Under the pieces are notes generated by a model. That model saw only the letters and a list, made by a program, of their open reading frames with translations, made no database searches and was not told where the DNA came from. A stretch of 64,000 nt of DNA from JBBIRW01 sp037441565 (GTDB lineage Bacteria > Desulfobacterota > JBBIRW01): positions 1 through 64,000 of the forward strand of contig JBBIRW010000007.1 of NCBI GenBank assembly GCA_037441565.1. Direction: 5' to 3'. Shown in pieces: positions 8,062 through 16,899 of the stretch; position 1 is the first letter of the stretch, and every line of letters begins with the position of its first letter. Position numbers and translations under genes: made by a program.

Positions 8062-10094
8062 AACGCCTCCTTTCTGATGGACCTTTCAATCCACTTAATA
8101 AGAACTGGAATAAGAGGTATCAGGAGATATAAAATTGCTCCCCCTCTTTTCGCACCCTTCCCACCAACCGAACAACCTCCCCCACCTCCCCCACCTCCGG
8201 ATGCGGGTGTTGTTGCAGATGCCTCGTTGGAGTAAGCAGATACACTGATTCCTTTGTATGCCCTAACACGGTAGTAGTATGTTGTTGAAGAAGAAAGCCC
8301 TGTGTCGGCGTAGCTTTTAATATTGGAGCTAACAGTGGCAACTGTAGCATATGGATCTGTCCCCTTTTTTCTTTCTATCCTGAAGCCGCCCTCTATGGAT
8401 GAATTATCAGTCCAGGAAAGAGAAATCACAGATGGTGAAACAGGTATTGCTGTAAGTCCTGATGGTGCATTAAGAGGTGTTCTTACTTTTGACTCATTGG
8501 AATAGGGGGAATTCCCATTTCCATTGAATGCATAAACCCTGTATGTATATTCCACAAGCTCCTCTACATCACTATCAGTGTAGGAAACTGTGTTTGCGGA
8601 GAGGGGATCTCCAATGGGTATAAATGGAGTAGATGATGTCTTTCTTTCAATCCTGAACCCATCCTCTATCTGTGAATTATCAATCCAGGAAAGATTAACA
8701 ACTGCTTGTGTGCCTGATGAGGCTGAAAGCCCTGTTGGTCTTACGGGTCTTCCAGGGAAGGAAAGTGCATAAAATAAATTTAACCTTCCTCCAGAGAGAA
8801 GCCTGCTTGAAAGCGGGGGCAAAGGTTCAACAGAACTCAGGATCGTCTCCTTTATCTGAATATAATTGTAACTGGTTAGGTAAACCGAAAGGAGTCCCAC
8901 AGCACCTGTTACATGTGGGGTAGCCATGGAGGTTCCATCGAAGGAAGCGTATCCATTTCTCGGGATCGTGCTCAGGATGTTAACACCTGGTGCACCCAGA
9001 TCAACGGATCTGATCCCGTAATTGGAAAAGTCCGCAAGCGTGTCATCCTGGTCAGTTGCAGCAACAGCGATGATGTTTGGAAGATCATAGGATGCAGGGT
9101 AAACAGGATTAGAATCGTTATTGCTCCCTTCATTACCTGCAGCTGCAACGAATATGATGCCGTAATCCTGGAGCAATCTTATGGCATGGTATTCAGCCTG
9201 GCTGAATTGGGAAGATCCAAAGCTCCCGTTTACTCCCTTTATGTTCTCACCCCTCTGTTTCATATCAATAATATAATCGATGCACTCGATCTCATCGGAT
9301 AACGCACCTCCTGATCCATCCATAAATTTAAGTGCCATTATCTTTATCTTCCAGTTTACGCCTGTAACACCAATTCCATTGTTCCCCGTTGCACCGATTA
9401 TCCCTGACACATGGGTTCCGTGCCCATGATGATCCATGGGATCCCCTGTTCCATTTATCGCATTTATCCCGTAGATATCATCAACATAGCCGTTTCCATC
9501 ATCATCCAGATCGTTTCCTGCTACCTCTTTCGGATTTACCCACATGTTATAAGAAAGATCCTCATGCGCATAATCCACTCCTGTATCGATAACAGCAACG
9601 ACAACAGAAGAGGCGTCATTTATTATTTCCCATGCCTCTGGTGCATCTATTTTATTAAGACCCCATTGCTGGGAGAAAAGTGGATCATCAGGCACTATAA
9701 AAGGTCTCCTTATGTAGTTTGGCTCTGCATACTCTACATCCGGATCCCTGAGATATTCCCTCAAAGCATCTTCAATGCTCATCCCTTCTGGAAGCCTTGC
9801 CACATATATCTCTGGAAAGTATTTGTATGTCTTTTTAACCCTTGCATTTACCCTCAGATGGGTTTTCATCATATCTACAAATGGGATCCCCCTCCTGAAC
9901 TTAACTATAATCTCTCCTTCACTGAAATCCCTTCCAGCAACTCCATATGGTTGACGGACATCTTTTGATCTGTCTGTAGAGGAAGACCCCTCATTGCAGG
10001 AGATAAAAGATATTGCAATCAAAAAAACCAGGACCGATAGTCCGATAAATCTAATCCCCTTCAAAGGTCCTCCTGATGTAGTTTGGCTCTGCAT
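8058..10094 (-). CDS. Secreted subtilisin-like (S8) protease with FnIII domains and a C-terminal sorting-type tail
   Basis: A 678-residue protease. Order: N-terminal hydrophobic segment ending in FISC (possible lipobox, C33), fervidolysin-like propeptide (about 55-130), S8 catalytic domain with D170 (VIDTG), H225 (GHGTHVSG), oxyanion N321 (AAAGN) and S389 (GTSMATPH), two fibronectin-III-like repeats (about 450-540 and 545-630). The C-terminus is eight Gly, then C641-SVGG, a short hydrophobic helix (about 651-668) and a basic end (KWIERSIRK). That tail is the tripartite form of rhombosortase- or myxosortase-type sorting signals. Start: ATG 10094 has AAGGAGG six bases upstream; TTG 10064 (AGGAGG upstream) would give a more typical short signal peptide. 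It overlaps both neighbours and is probably a T2SS substrate. Confidence 0.9.
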   Translation of the reverse strand: MQSQTTSGGPLKGIRFIGLSVLVFLIAISFISCNEGSSSTDRSKDVRQPYGVAGRDFSEGEIIVKFRRGIPFVDMMKTHLRVNARVKKTYKYFPEIYVARLPEGMSIEDALREYLRDPDVEYAEPNYIRRPFIVPDDPLFSQQWGLNKIDAPEAWEIINDASSVVVAVIDTGVDYAHEDLSYNMWVNPKEVAGNDLDDDGNGYVDDIYGINAINGTGDPMDHHGHGTHVSGIIGATGNNGIGVTGVNWKIKIMALKFMDGSGGALSDEIECIDYIIDMKQRGENIKGVNGSFGSSQFSQAEYHAIRLLQDYGIIFVAAAGNEGSNNDSNPVYPASYDLPNIIAVAATDQDDTLADFSNYGIRSVDLGAPGVNILSTIPRNGYASFDGTSMATPHVTGAVGLLSVYLTSYNYIQIKETILSSVEPLPPLSSRLLSGGRLNLFYALSFPGRPVRPTGLSASSGTQAVVNLSWIDNSQIEDGFRIERKTSSTPFIPIGDPLSANTVSYTDSDVEELVEYTYRVYAFNGNGNSPYSNESKVRTPLNAPSGLTAIPVSPSVISLSWTDNSSIEGGFRIERKKGTDPYATVATVSSNIKSYADTGLSSSTTYYYRVRAYKGISVSAYSNEASATTPASGGGGGGGGCSVGGKGAKRGGAILYLLIPLIPVLIKWIERSIRKEAL

Positions 10095-10101
10095 ACTCTA
10101 C
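9712..10101. repeat. 26-bp direct repeat shared by the two protease propeptide ORFs
   Basis: A 26-bp identical sequence occurs at 9712-9737, inside the propeptide of the S8 protease, and at 10076-10101, at the end of the upstream propeptide-only ORF. Flanking bases are also similar over about 40 bp. On the minus strand both copies encode EYAEPNYIRR. The identity suggests a fairly recent partial duplication or gene conversion. The second copy also supplies the ribosome site and start codon of the protease. Confidence 0.85.
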
Positions 10102-10518
10102 CTCCTTGAGGTTCCTGAAAACCTTTATACCTTCAGGAACATCCATTCCAGGAGGGAGTTTTATAAGATAGGTTCTCAGGCGTGCGAATTTATTTATTAT
10201 TGCTGCATTCATACTTTCAAGGAGCTTCTTTATATCCTCTTCTGAAACTCCTTCCCTGAACTTAACAATGAGTTCTCCTTCCCTGTATGTTTGCCCATTG
10301 AAAGAACAACCTAACATATCTGTTACCTCGCTTATATATGAAAGATCTGTATGTTTAAGCAAGACCTCTTCTGTGCAGCACCTCCCTTTTGAAAGTAACA
10401 GTTTTGTAGTAAACGAGGAATCATCAGAAGGGGTCCTGCCAATTGAAAAACATGGATTAAGAAGTATCGTAATAAAAAGAAGGACCAGTAAGGCTCTTAA
10501 AAACATAATTAAGAGCAT
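10051..10518 (-). CDS. Stand-alone protease propeptide-like exported protein
   Basis: A protein of about 155 residues made of a hydrophobic signal (MLLIMFLRALLVLLFITILL) and a fervidolysin/I9-like propeptide: GELIVKFREGV, an EDIKKLLES helix, RLRTYLIKLPPGM and VEYAEPNYIRR. It ends with a stop where a catalytic domain would follow. It matches the propeptide of the next gene in order and partly in DNA. It may be a free inhibitor/chaperone or the remnant of a duplicated protease. ATG 10518 is chosen because AAAGGGGA lies before it; an upstream TTG at 10545 is in the -35 box of a good promoter. A later ATG at 10506 would also give a signal peptide. Its 3' end overlaps the protease by 44 bp in another frame. 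Confidence 0.6.
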   Translation of the reverse strand: MLLIMFLRALLVLLFITILLNPCFSIGRTPSDDSSFTTKLLLSKGRCCTEEVLLKHTDLSYISEVTDMLGCSFNGQTYREGELIVKFREGVSEEDIKKLLESMNAAIINKFARLRTYLIKLPPGMDVPEGIKVFRNLKEVEYAEPNYIRRTFEGD

Positions 10519-10545
10519 TCTATATCCCCTTTCATAAGCTGTCAA
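10517..10545 (-). promoter_or_regulatory. Sigma-70-like promoter for the propeptide/protease genes
   Basis: On the minus strand TTGACA (10540-10545) is followed after 17 bp by TAGAAT (10517-10522). The -35 is perfect and the -10 matches five of six. The -10 overlaps the ATG at 10518, so a transcript from here would be leaderless or would start translation at ATG 10506. The position just after the pseudouridine synthase gene and before the exported propeptide makes it a likely unit start. Confidence 0.5.
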
Positions 10546-10578
10546 GACAAAGCAGATATAGTTAAGGCGGATTCTCCG

Positions 10579-11547
10579 CTAAGGAGAGGATGAACTGCGA
10601 TCTTGCAGGGAAAGCCTTTTCAGCACCTCAACAAGCTCTACTGGCAATGGAGACTCCAGTCTCATCCTCTCCTTAGTCCCTGGATGCAAAAAACTTACGA
10701 GATAGGCGTGAAGAAAGAACCTTCCTTCAGGAAGATTTACCATGCAATCATCACGGATATATCCATACAAGTAATCACCTGCAACTGGATGTCCTGTTGA
10801 GGAAAGATGTGCCCTTACCTGATGCATAACACCTGTCTTCATACTTACCCTGAGGAGGGTAAATTTCTTGAACCTCTCCACCACCTCATAATGGGTCTCA
10901 GACCACCTTGCATGGTATCTCCTTCCATCCATACGGGAAAAGAGCCTCATCCTTCTCCTGTCCGATGGATCATGACCGAGAAAACCACTGATCTTCCCCT
11001 TATCTTGTGTTATACCAGAAACGAGCACTATGTACCCCTTCTCCACCTCCTGCCTCCTGAACTGCGCCCTGAGATCCTCATATGCACAGCTATTTCTTGC
11101 AACAAGCACAATCCCTGATGCGCCTGTATCGAGTCTGTGAACGATCCCAGGGGAAAGGGTCTCACCAATATCTGCGATTTCGGGAAAATGGTGGATGAGA
11201 CCGTTGACAAGTGTCCACTCCTCATCAGGGTCAAGGGCATGGGTAGGAATAGGTGCAGGTTTATCAACTGCAATAATCCATTCATCCTGATATATGATAT
11301 TTATGGGAACCTCTGGATTGGGCTTTAAGCCTTTACCGCCTTTAAAATAATCCTCATCCAGCAGGATCCTTTCACCACCCCTTAAAAAATAACCTTTCGC
11401 CACCTTTTTCCCATTTATAAGCACCATCCCCTTTTTTATCCCCCTCTGTATAAACCTCCTCGAACAGGAGGGAAAGACCTCCCTGAGATAGGTATCCAGC
11501 CTCTGAAATACCTTCTTTCCGTTAAAAATAATTTCCTTGAAAGCCAT
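10579..11547 (-). CDS. RluA/RluD-family pseudouridine synthase
   Basis: A 322-residue RNA-modifying enzyme. An S4 RNA-binding domain fills about residues 1-90 (FQRLDTYLREVFP, GIKKGMVLINGKKV). The catalytic domain carries the HRLDTGASGIVLVARN motif near residue 137-152 with the catalytic Asp, then RYHARWSETHYEV and GVMHQVRAHLSSTGHPVAGDYLYG. It isomerises uridine to pseudouridine, most often in 23S rRNA for the RluD branch; the exact target cannot be read from sequence. The start ATG 11547 is close to the divergent M48 peptidase gene at 11622. The 74 bp between is the only intergenic region and holds both ribosome sites. Confidence 0.9.
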   Translation of the reverse strand: MAFKEIIFNGKKVFQRLDTYLREVFPSCSRRFIQRGIKKGMVLINGKKVAKGYFLRGGERILLDEDYFKGGKGLKPNPEVPINIIYQDEWIIAVDKPAPIPTHALDPDEEWTLVNGLIHHFPEIADIGETLSPGIVHRLDTGASGIVLVARNSCAYEDLRAQFRRQEVEKGYIVLVSGITQDKGKISGFLGHDPSDRRRMRLFSRMDGRRYHARWSETHYEVVERFKKFTLLRVSMKTGVMHQVRAHLSSTGHPVAGDYLYGYIRDDCMVNLPEGRFFLHAYLVSFLHPGTKERMRLESPLPVELVEVLKRLSLQDRSSSSP

Positions 11548-11621
11548 TCTCTATAAATCTTAAAATGGACTAAAAGGGATTAACAACCTTATTTGTCAAT
11601 TAGATCAAAGGGAGAAGAAAT

Positions 11622-12467
11622 ATGAGGATTCTTACAGTAAAAAACATCAGATCCCTTATCGCACCGCTTATCCTCATCATTTTAATCATCACCTCATGTC
11701 AGACTGTTCCTGTAACTGAGAGGCAGTCCCTTGTGCTTGTTGGCGAATATGAGGAGCTTCAGCTCGGGCTTCAGGCATACAGAAAGATACTTTCAGAATC
11801 AAGGCTCTCCAGTGATCCTGTGCTTGTGGAGAGGGTAAGACATGTGGGGAGAAGGATTGCTGCTGTTTCCCACAAACCCGATCTCCCATGGGAGTTCAAC
11901 GTGATTGAAAACGATGATATTGTAAATGCATTCTGCCTTCCAGGTGGGAAGGTTGGTGTATATACGGGGATTTTTAAATATGCAACCACAGATGATGAGC
12001 TTGCAACTGTGATGTCTCATGAGATAGCCCATGCCATTGCAAGACATGGTGCTGAAAGGATGAGCCAGATGCTCCTCGTTCAGCTTGGAGGGATTGCGCT
12101 CAATGTGGCAATGAGGGAGAAGGGCAGGGAGACGCTTCAACTTGCAAATATCGCCTACGGAGTTGGTGCAGGCGTGCTATTTATCCTTCCATATAGCAGA
12201 CTGCACGAGGAAGAGGCAGATCACATAGGGCTCATATATATGGCAAAGGCAGGATACAACCCCGAGGCTGCCATATCATTCTGGAGAAAGATGGCAAAGG
12301 AAAAGCAGGAGAAGGGTGTAAGGATCCCTGAATTCCTCTCCACACACCCAAGTGATGAAAGAAGGGTGAAAAACCTCGAAAAACTACTTCCTGAGGCAAT
12401 GAAGATCTACAGGATACATGGGCATGGATCAATGGAAGAAGCCATACATGCAAGGGTTCAGCCTTAA
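11622..12467 (+). CDS. M48 family metallopeptidase lipoprotein
   Basis: A 281-residue exported zinc peptidase. The signal ends in a lipobox-like ITSC followed by QTVPVTERQS, typical of the LoiP/YcaL/BepA group. HEIAHAIARHG near residue 133 gives HExxH zinc ligands and the catalytic Glu. The third ligand is in EEEADHIGL near 192, and STHPSDERR follows near 245. Proteins of this group degrade or help fold outer-membrane proteins in the periplasm. The ribosome site is GGGAGAAG before ATG. The gene overlaps the following NUDIX gene, so the pair are one unit. Confidence 0.88.
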   Translation: MRILTVKNIRSLIAPLILIILIITSCQTVPVTERQSLVLVGEYEELQLGLQAYRKILSESRLSSDPVLVERVRHVGRRIAAVSHKPDLPWEFNVIENDDIVNAFCLPGGKVGVYTGIFKYATTDDELATVMSHEIAHAIARHGAERMSQMLLVQLGGIALNVAMREKGRETLQLANIAYGVGAGVLFILPYSRLHEEEADHIGLIYMAKAGYNPEAAISFWRKMAKEKQEKGVRIPEFLSTHPSDERRVKNLEKLLPEAMKIYRIHGHGSMEEAIHARVQP

Positions 12468-13041
12468 AGAAAGGATAAAGAGAAGACTTTCAGCATTAAA
12501 GAAGGGCGAGGAGATCACGGCTGATAGTGATCTTATTGATGCTGCAGTCCTTCTTATACTTGCAGAAGCGGGATCTGAACCCCATATCATACTAACAAAA
12601 AGAAGCAATTACGTTGCAACACACAAGGGCGAGATCTCCCTTCCCGGAGGAATATGTGAACCCGATGACCTTGATCCCCTTGATACTGCCCTCAGGGAAA
12701 CTGAGGAGGAAATTGGTATCAGGAGGCAGGATCTTGAGATATTAGGCGCACTCAACCCTGTTTCAACAACAACAAGTTATCTCATATATCCCTTTGTTGC
12801 CTGGACAGGAGGACCTCTTCATTACAGGATCTCTCCTGATGAAACAGAGGAGATCATAGAGCTACCACTGAAACATATCTTAACCCCTCATGTCTTTGAA
12901 GAGGAATACTGGACGGTGAAGGGGAAGAAGAGAAAGATATATTCCATCATTTACAATGGAAATGTGATATGGGGAGCTACAGCAAGGATACTCAAACAGT
13001 TTGTTGATGCCTGCTTTATGGAAAACGGTGAAAAATCTTAA
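12448..13041 (+). CDS. CoA-pyrophosphatase-type NUDIX hydrolase
   Basis: A NUDIX protein of about 197 residues. It carries the CoA-specific upstream signature (LTKRSNYVATHKGEISLPGG) and the NUDIX helix ALRETEEEIG with Glu ligands for magnesium. This subgroup (NudL/YeaB-like) splits CoA or its derivatives to 4'-phosphopantetheine and 3',5'-ADP. ATG 12448 is preferred over ATG 12418: it has GGAAG about 12 bases upstream and reduces the overlap with the M48 gene from 50 to 20 bp. The role in this operon is not evident. Confidence 0.85.
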   Translation: MQGFSLKERIKRRLSALKKGEEITADSDLIDAAVLLILAEAGSEPHIILTKRSNYVATHKGEISLPGGICEPDDLDPLDTALRETEEEIGIRRQDLEILGALNPVSTTTSYLIYPFVAWTGGPLHYRISPDETEEIIELPLKHILTPHVFEEEYWTVKGKKRKIYSIIYNGNVIWGATARILKQFVDACFMENGEKS

Positions 13042-13064
13042 AGCCGTAGAAAGGAGGAGAGGAA

Positions 13065-14288
13065 ATGTATTTAAAAAGGATTTTATTTACTGCATTCTCC
13101 ATTTCTTTAACAGTATCGTTTCTTCTTCTCATATCTGTTCCCTGTCTGGCTCAACAAGATGTTATAAGACTTGGTGCTGCACTTTCCCTTACAGGAAAAC
13201 TTGCAAAGGAGGGGAAGCTTACAAAGGATGGATACGACTTCTGGAAGGACTATGTGAATGCTCAGGGAGGTATAAAAGTTGGAGGAAAGAGGTATAAGGT
13301 CGAGATAAAGTATTACGATGACGAAAGCAATCCGCAGGTGAGTGCTAAACTCGTTGAAAAGCTGATCGTTGAGGATGGTATAAAGCTCATACTCGGCCCC
13401 TATGGAACAACAAACGTCTTCGCAGCGAGTGCGGTTTCAGAAAAATACAGGGTTCCCATGGTAGAGGGTGGTGCTGCGGGGGAAAAGATCTTTGAGCGAG
13501 GCTTCAGATACATCTTTGGTGTTTTTACCCCATCAAGGAGATACCTTGAGGGTGTGCTTGAACTTGCAAAAACACTGAAACCGAGAACACAGACAGTTGC
13601 CATAATTGCAGAAAATGAACTCTTCTCCATAGGTGTTGCCGAAGGTGCGAAGGATTTTGCTGAAAGGAACGGATTCAAGGTTGTCCATTTTGAGAAATAT
13701 CCTCCAGGTGCAAAGGACATCTCCAGCCTCCTTTCCATCATAAAAGCGAAAAATCCCGACATACTCCTTGGAGCCGGCCACTTTGCAGACACAATCCTTG
13801 CAATGAGACAGTGCAAGGATCTCAAGGTTAATCCTAAGATGTATGCCTTTAGTGTTGGACCACCTGTTCCTGACTTTGTTAACTCCCTTAAGCAGGATGC
13901 GGAGTATGTTTTTGGTGCAAGTCAATGGGAGCCTTCTCTTAAATACAGTGGTTATCTCTTTGGAAGTGCACAGGATTTTGCAAAAAAATTTAAAGAGAGA
14001 TTTGGCTATGAGCCTGATTACCATGCCGCAGGTGGTGCAGCTGCTGCACTCACCTTCCAGATTGCCATAGAGAATGCAGGATCAACAGATCCCGAAAAGG
14101 TGAGGGATGCACTTCAGAATCTAAACACAACGACCTTCTGGGGCCCCATAAGATTTGATAAAAATGGTATGATTATAAAATCGATGGTTACCATTCAGAT
14201 CCAGAATGGAAAGAGGGTTGTAGTCCATCCACCTGAGGCTGCTGAGGCAAAGCCCATATATCCAACGCCACCCTGGGAAAAGAGATAG
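13065..14288 (+). CDS. livK: Branched-chain amino acid ABC transporter substrate-binding protein
   Basis: A 407-residue periplasmic protein with a signal peptide ending near CLAQQ. The mature start IRLGAALSLTGKLAKEG is characteristic of the LivJ/LivK family, with the YYDDESNPQVSAKLVEKLI and GPYGTTN segments of the first lobe following. It heads a complete livKHMGF operon with close spacing and an AAGGAGG ribosome site. The family also binds other amino acids, amides and aromatic acids, so the ligand is open. In a bacterium that may use aldehyde oxidoreductase plus acyl-CoA synthetase, import of amino acids for fermentation would fit; this is inference. Confidence 0.93.
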   Translation: MYLKRILFTAFSISLTVSFLLLISVPCLAQQDVIRLGAALSLTGKLAKEGKLTKDGYDFWKDYVNAQGGIKVGGKRYKVEIKYYDDESNPQVSAKLVEKLIVEDGIKLILGPYGTTNVFAASAVSEKYRVPMVEGGAAGEKIFERGFRYIFGVFTPSRRYLEGVLELAKTLKPRTQTVAIIAENELFSIGVAEGAKDFAERNGFKVVHFEKYPPGAKDISSLLSIIKAKNPDILLGAGHFADTILAMRQCKDLKVNPKMYAFSVGPPVPDFVNSLKQDAEYVFGASQWEPSLKYSGYLFGSAQDFAKKFKERFGYEPDYHAAGGAAAALTFQIAIENAGSTDPEKVRDALQNLNTTTFWGPIRFDKNGMIIKSMVTIQIQNGKRVVVHPPEAAEAKPIYPTPPWEKR

Positions 14289-14297
14289 TAGAAAAGG

Positions 14298-15164
14298 ATG
14301 CTGCACCTTCAGATCCTCCTAAATGGTATCCTTCTCGGGGGTCTTTATGGGCTTACAGCCCTCGGTTTTTCTCTTGTCTGGGGGATAACAAACATTATCA
14401 ACCTTGCTCACGGTGTATTCATCGTTCTTGGTGCATACATAACATACTGGATCTTTGAACTGACGGGAATAGATCCGTTTCTTACCATTCCTGTATCTAT
14501 GTTGATTCTGTTCTTGCTCGGCTACGTCGTGCAATCATCCATTATTAATCTGATAATAAGGGCACCGATCTTCATGACACTGCTCCTTACCTTCGGTATT
14601 GAAATAGCATTAACAAACATCATACTCCTTACATGGTCTGCTGACTACAGGATGGTAACACCATGGTATTCAGGATCTGGTATCAGCACAGAGGGCATTG
14701 CTATTCCATATATAAGGATTCTTACATTTCTCATCGCAATTTCACTAACAGTTCTACTCCATCTCTTTCTCACAAAGACAAAAACAGGAAACGCTATAAG
14801 GGCAACAGGTATGGATATTATAGCTGCAAAGTTAAACGGTGTTAATGTATCAAGGATATACTCGATAACATTTGGAATTGGATCAGCTCTTGCTGGATCA
14901 GCAGGAAGTCTCATAAGTGTAACTCATTCCTTTTCACCAACCATAGGTGGCTCCCTTACCCTTAAATCCTTTGTTATCTGTGTGCTGGGTGGATTGGGAA
15001 GTGCCGGCGGTGCACTTGCTGGCGGGGTTGCACTCGGACTTGTTGAGAGCTTTGGTTCGGTATATCTTGGATCCGGGTTCAAAGATGCGATAAGCTTTGC
15101 AATGCTTGTTTTCGTCCTGGTAATAAGTCCGAGAGGAATCTTAGGAAAAGAGTTTTACAGATGA
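14298..15164 (+). CDS. livH: Branched-chain amino acid ABC transporter permease LivH
   Basis: A 288-residue membrane protein with about eight hydrophobic helices. The N-terminal LLNGILLGGLYGLTALGFSL and NLAHGVFIVLGAY, and the C-terminal GGLGSAGGALAGG loop that contacts the ATPase, are typical of LivH. It starts 9 bp after livK and overlaps livM by 4 bp (ATGA), indicating coupled translation. With LivM it makes the channel. Confidence 0.92.
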   Translation: MLHLQILLNGILLGGLYGLTALGFSLVWGITNIINLAHGVFIVLGAYITYWIFELTGIDPFLTIPVSMLILFLLGYVVQSSIINLIIRAPIFMTLLLTFGIEIALTNIILLTWSADYRMVTPWYSGSGISTEGIAIPYIRILTFLIAISLTVLLHLFLTKTKTGNAIRATGMDIIAAKLNGVNVSRIYSITFGIGSALAGSAGSLISVTHSFSPTIGGSLTLKSFVICVLGGLGSAGGALAGGVALGLVESFGSVYLGSGFKDAISFAMLVFVLVISPRGILGKEFYR

Positions 15165-16114
15165 AAGTTTTTAAGTCTGGAAATATATCACTTTTATTTA
15201 TCATAATTCTCCTTCTACTCTTTCCCCTTGGTGTATCATCATACTGGATAAGATTCTTTACAGGGCTCTTCATGTTTGCAACCATTTCGCAGGCATGGAA
15301 TATTATCGGAGGTTATGCGGGATATGCATCCTTTGGAAATGTTGTCTTCTTCGGGCTCGGTGCATATGTAACAGCAGCCTTTATGAATAACTACCAGCTT
15401 TCCTTCCCTGTATCCCTCATATTTGCTGGCATAATACCCATGTTATTTGCGGCGTGTGTCGGACTTGCTGTCCTTCGGTTAAGAGGACATTACTTTGCAA
15501 TAGCAACACTCGGTGTGGCTGAGGCAACAAGGGAGATCATCTCCAATATTGAATTCTTTGGAGGAGGTCTGGGGATATCGCTTCCCATTGCAAGGAATTT
15601 TATTGCCTTCTACTACATAATGTTCTCCCTTATGCTGATTTCAACAATATCAGTCTATATAATCTTCAGAAGCAGGCTTGGATATGCGCTTGTTGCGATA
15701 AGAGAAAGTGAGGATGCTGCTGAGGTGCTGGGAATAAACAGTACAAAATACAAAATTATTGCCTTTGCATTGAGTGCACTTTTTACAGGTCTTGCCGGAG
15801 GAGTATATGCCTTCTGGATTACATACATAGATCCCCCAAGCGTCTTTGATGTTTCCATAACAGTAAAGATGGTTATCATGACTGTGCTTGGGGGCGCAGG
15901 AACCATTTATGGTCCAATAGCAGGAGCCATAATCCTTCAGGGAATCTCCGAGATCCTATGGAGGGAGTTCCTCTATGTTCATTCGGCATTCCTGGGGTTT
16001 TTCATTATACTGATTGTGATACTGCTTCCGCGCGGATTCATGACCTTTATTAGAGGTGAAAGAATCTTCAGTCTCTCCTACTTCTTAGAAAACATAAGGG
16101 AGCACAGGGCGTGA
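15161..16114 (+). CDS. livM: Branched-chain amino acid ABC transporter permease LivM
   Basis: A 317-residue partner permease. It has GGYAGYASFGNVVFFGLGAY near residue 48, the RLRGHYFAIATLGVAE segment typical of LivM, and the cytoplasmic coupling loop VLGGAGTIYGPIAGA near residue 244. It ends with a basic tail. It overlaps livH by 4 bp and is followed after 3 bp by livG. Confidence 0.92.
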   Translation: MKVFKSGNISLLFIIILLLLFPLGVSSYWIRFFTGLFMFATISQAWNIIGGYAGYASFGNVVFFGLGAYVTAAFMNNYQLSFPVSLIFAGIIPMLFAACVGLAVLRLRGHYFAIATLGVAEATREIISNIEFFGGGLGISLPIARNFIAFYYIMFSLMLISTISVYIIFRSRLGYALVAIRESEDAAEVLGINSTKYKIIAFALSALFTGLAGGVYAFWITYIDPPSVFDVSITVKMVIMTVLGGAGTIYGPIAGAIILQGISEILWREFLYVHSAFLGFFIILIVILLPRGFMTFIRGERIFSLSYFLENIREHRA

Positions 16115-16117
16115 GAT

Positions 16118-16897
16118 ATGAACAGAATGGATGGAATAATACTTGAAGGCAGGAAGGTCTCCAAATTCTTCGGCGGTCTTGCTGCATTGAGAGATGTTGA
16201 TTTCCAGATAAGAGAGGGAGAGATACTGGGTTTGATAGGACCTAATGGTGCAGGAAAAACAACACTTATAAATGTGATTACAGGAACAGAGCAACTAACA
16301 AATGGTGATATATTTTTCAAAGGGAGGAGCATTAAAGGTCTGAAACCCTATGATATAGGAAGGCTTGGTATTGCAAGGACCTTTCAGGTTGTAAAGCCAT
16401 TCAAAAATATGACCGTATTTGAAAATGTCCTCATAGGTGCACTTTTCGGAAAGGGTGGTTTGAATGCTTCCTTTTCCTCCGCAAGGAAGAAGGCGCTCGA
16501 TATAATTTCAGAACTTGGTCTCTATGAAAAGAGAAATATGCTTTCCCTGCATCTTACCATCCCCGATCAGAAAAGGCTTGAGCTTGCAAAGGCACTTGCA
16601 ATGGTTCCGGAAATCCTCCTCCTTGACGAGGTGATGGCAGGACTTAATCCAAAGGAGATAGAGGAAGCCATGGAGCTGATACTTCGGATTAATGCGAGGG
16701 GTGTAACCATCCTTGTTATAGAACATGTGATGAAGGCGATCATGGGGATATCAAAAAGGATAATCGTGCTTCATCATGGGGAAAAGATTGCAGATGGTCC
16801 ACCTGAGGAAATCGTTTCCAACGAGAAGGTAATAGAGGCTTATCTTGGAGAAAGATTTGCAAGGATTAAGAGAAAAGACAAGGGGGAGACACTGTAG
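16118..16897 (+). CDS. livG: Branched-chain amino acid ABC transporter ATPase LivG
   Basis: A 259-residue ABC ATPase. Walker A is GPNGAGKTT (about 41-49), followed by the LivG-type IARTFQ segment, Walker B ILLLDEV with MAGLNP, and HHGEKIADG. The signature region reads LTIPDQKRLELAKAL instead of the usual LSGGQQRRLEIARAL, so the LSGG core is degenerate. LivF in the same operon has a normal signature, which suggests an asymmetric ATPase pair with one weakened site. It ends 2 bp before livF. Confidence 0.9.
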   Translation: MNRMDGIILEGRKVSKFFGGLAALRDVDFQIREGEILGLIGPNGAGKTTLINVITGTEQLTNGDIFFKGRSIKGLKPYDIGRLGIARTFQVVKPFKNMTVFENVLIGALFGKGGLNASFSSARKKALDIISELGLYEKRNMLSLHLTIPDQKRLELAKALAMVPEILLLDEVMAGLNPKEIEEAMELILRINARGVTILVIEHVMKAIMGISKRIIVLHHGEKIADGPPEEIVSNEKVIEAYLGERFARIKRKDKGETL

Positions 16898-16899
16898 AA

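Noticed and set aside
9411..9968. 185-codon plus-strand ORF
   Set aside because: It is a mirror frame of the S8 protease catalytic domain, whose motifs are clear on the other strand.
10051..10094. Propeptide ORF and S8 protease as one frameshifted gene
   Set aside because: The protease has its own complete propeptide and a strong ribosome site, so no frameshift is needed to explain it.
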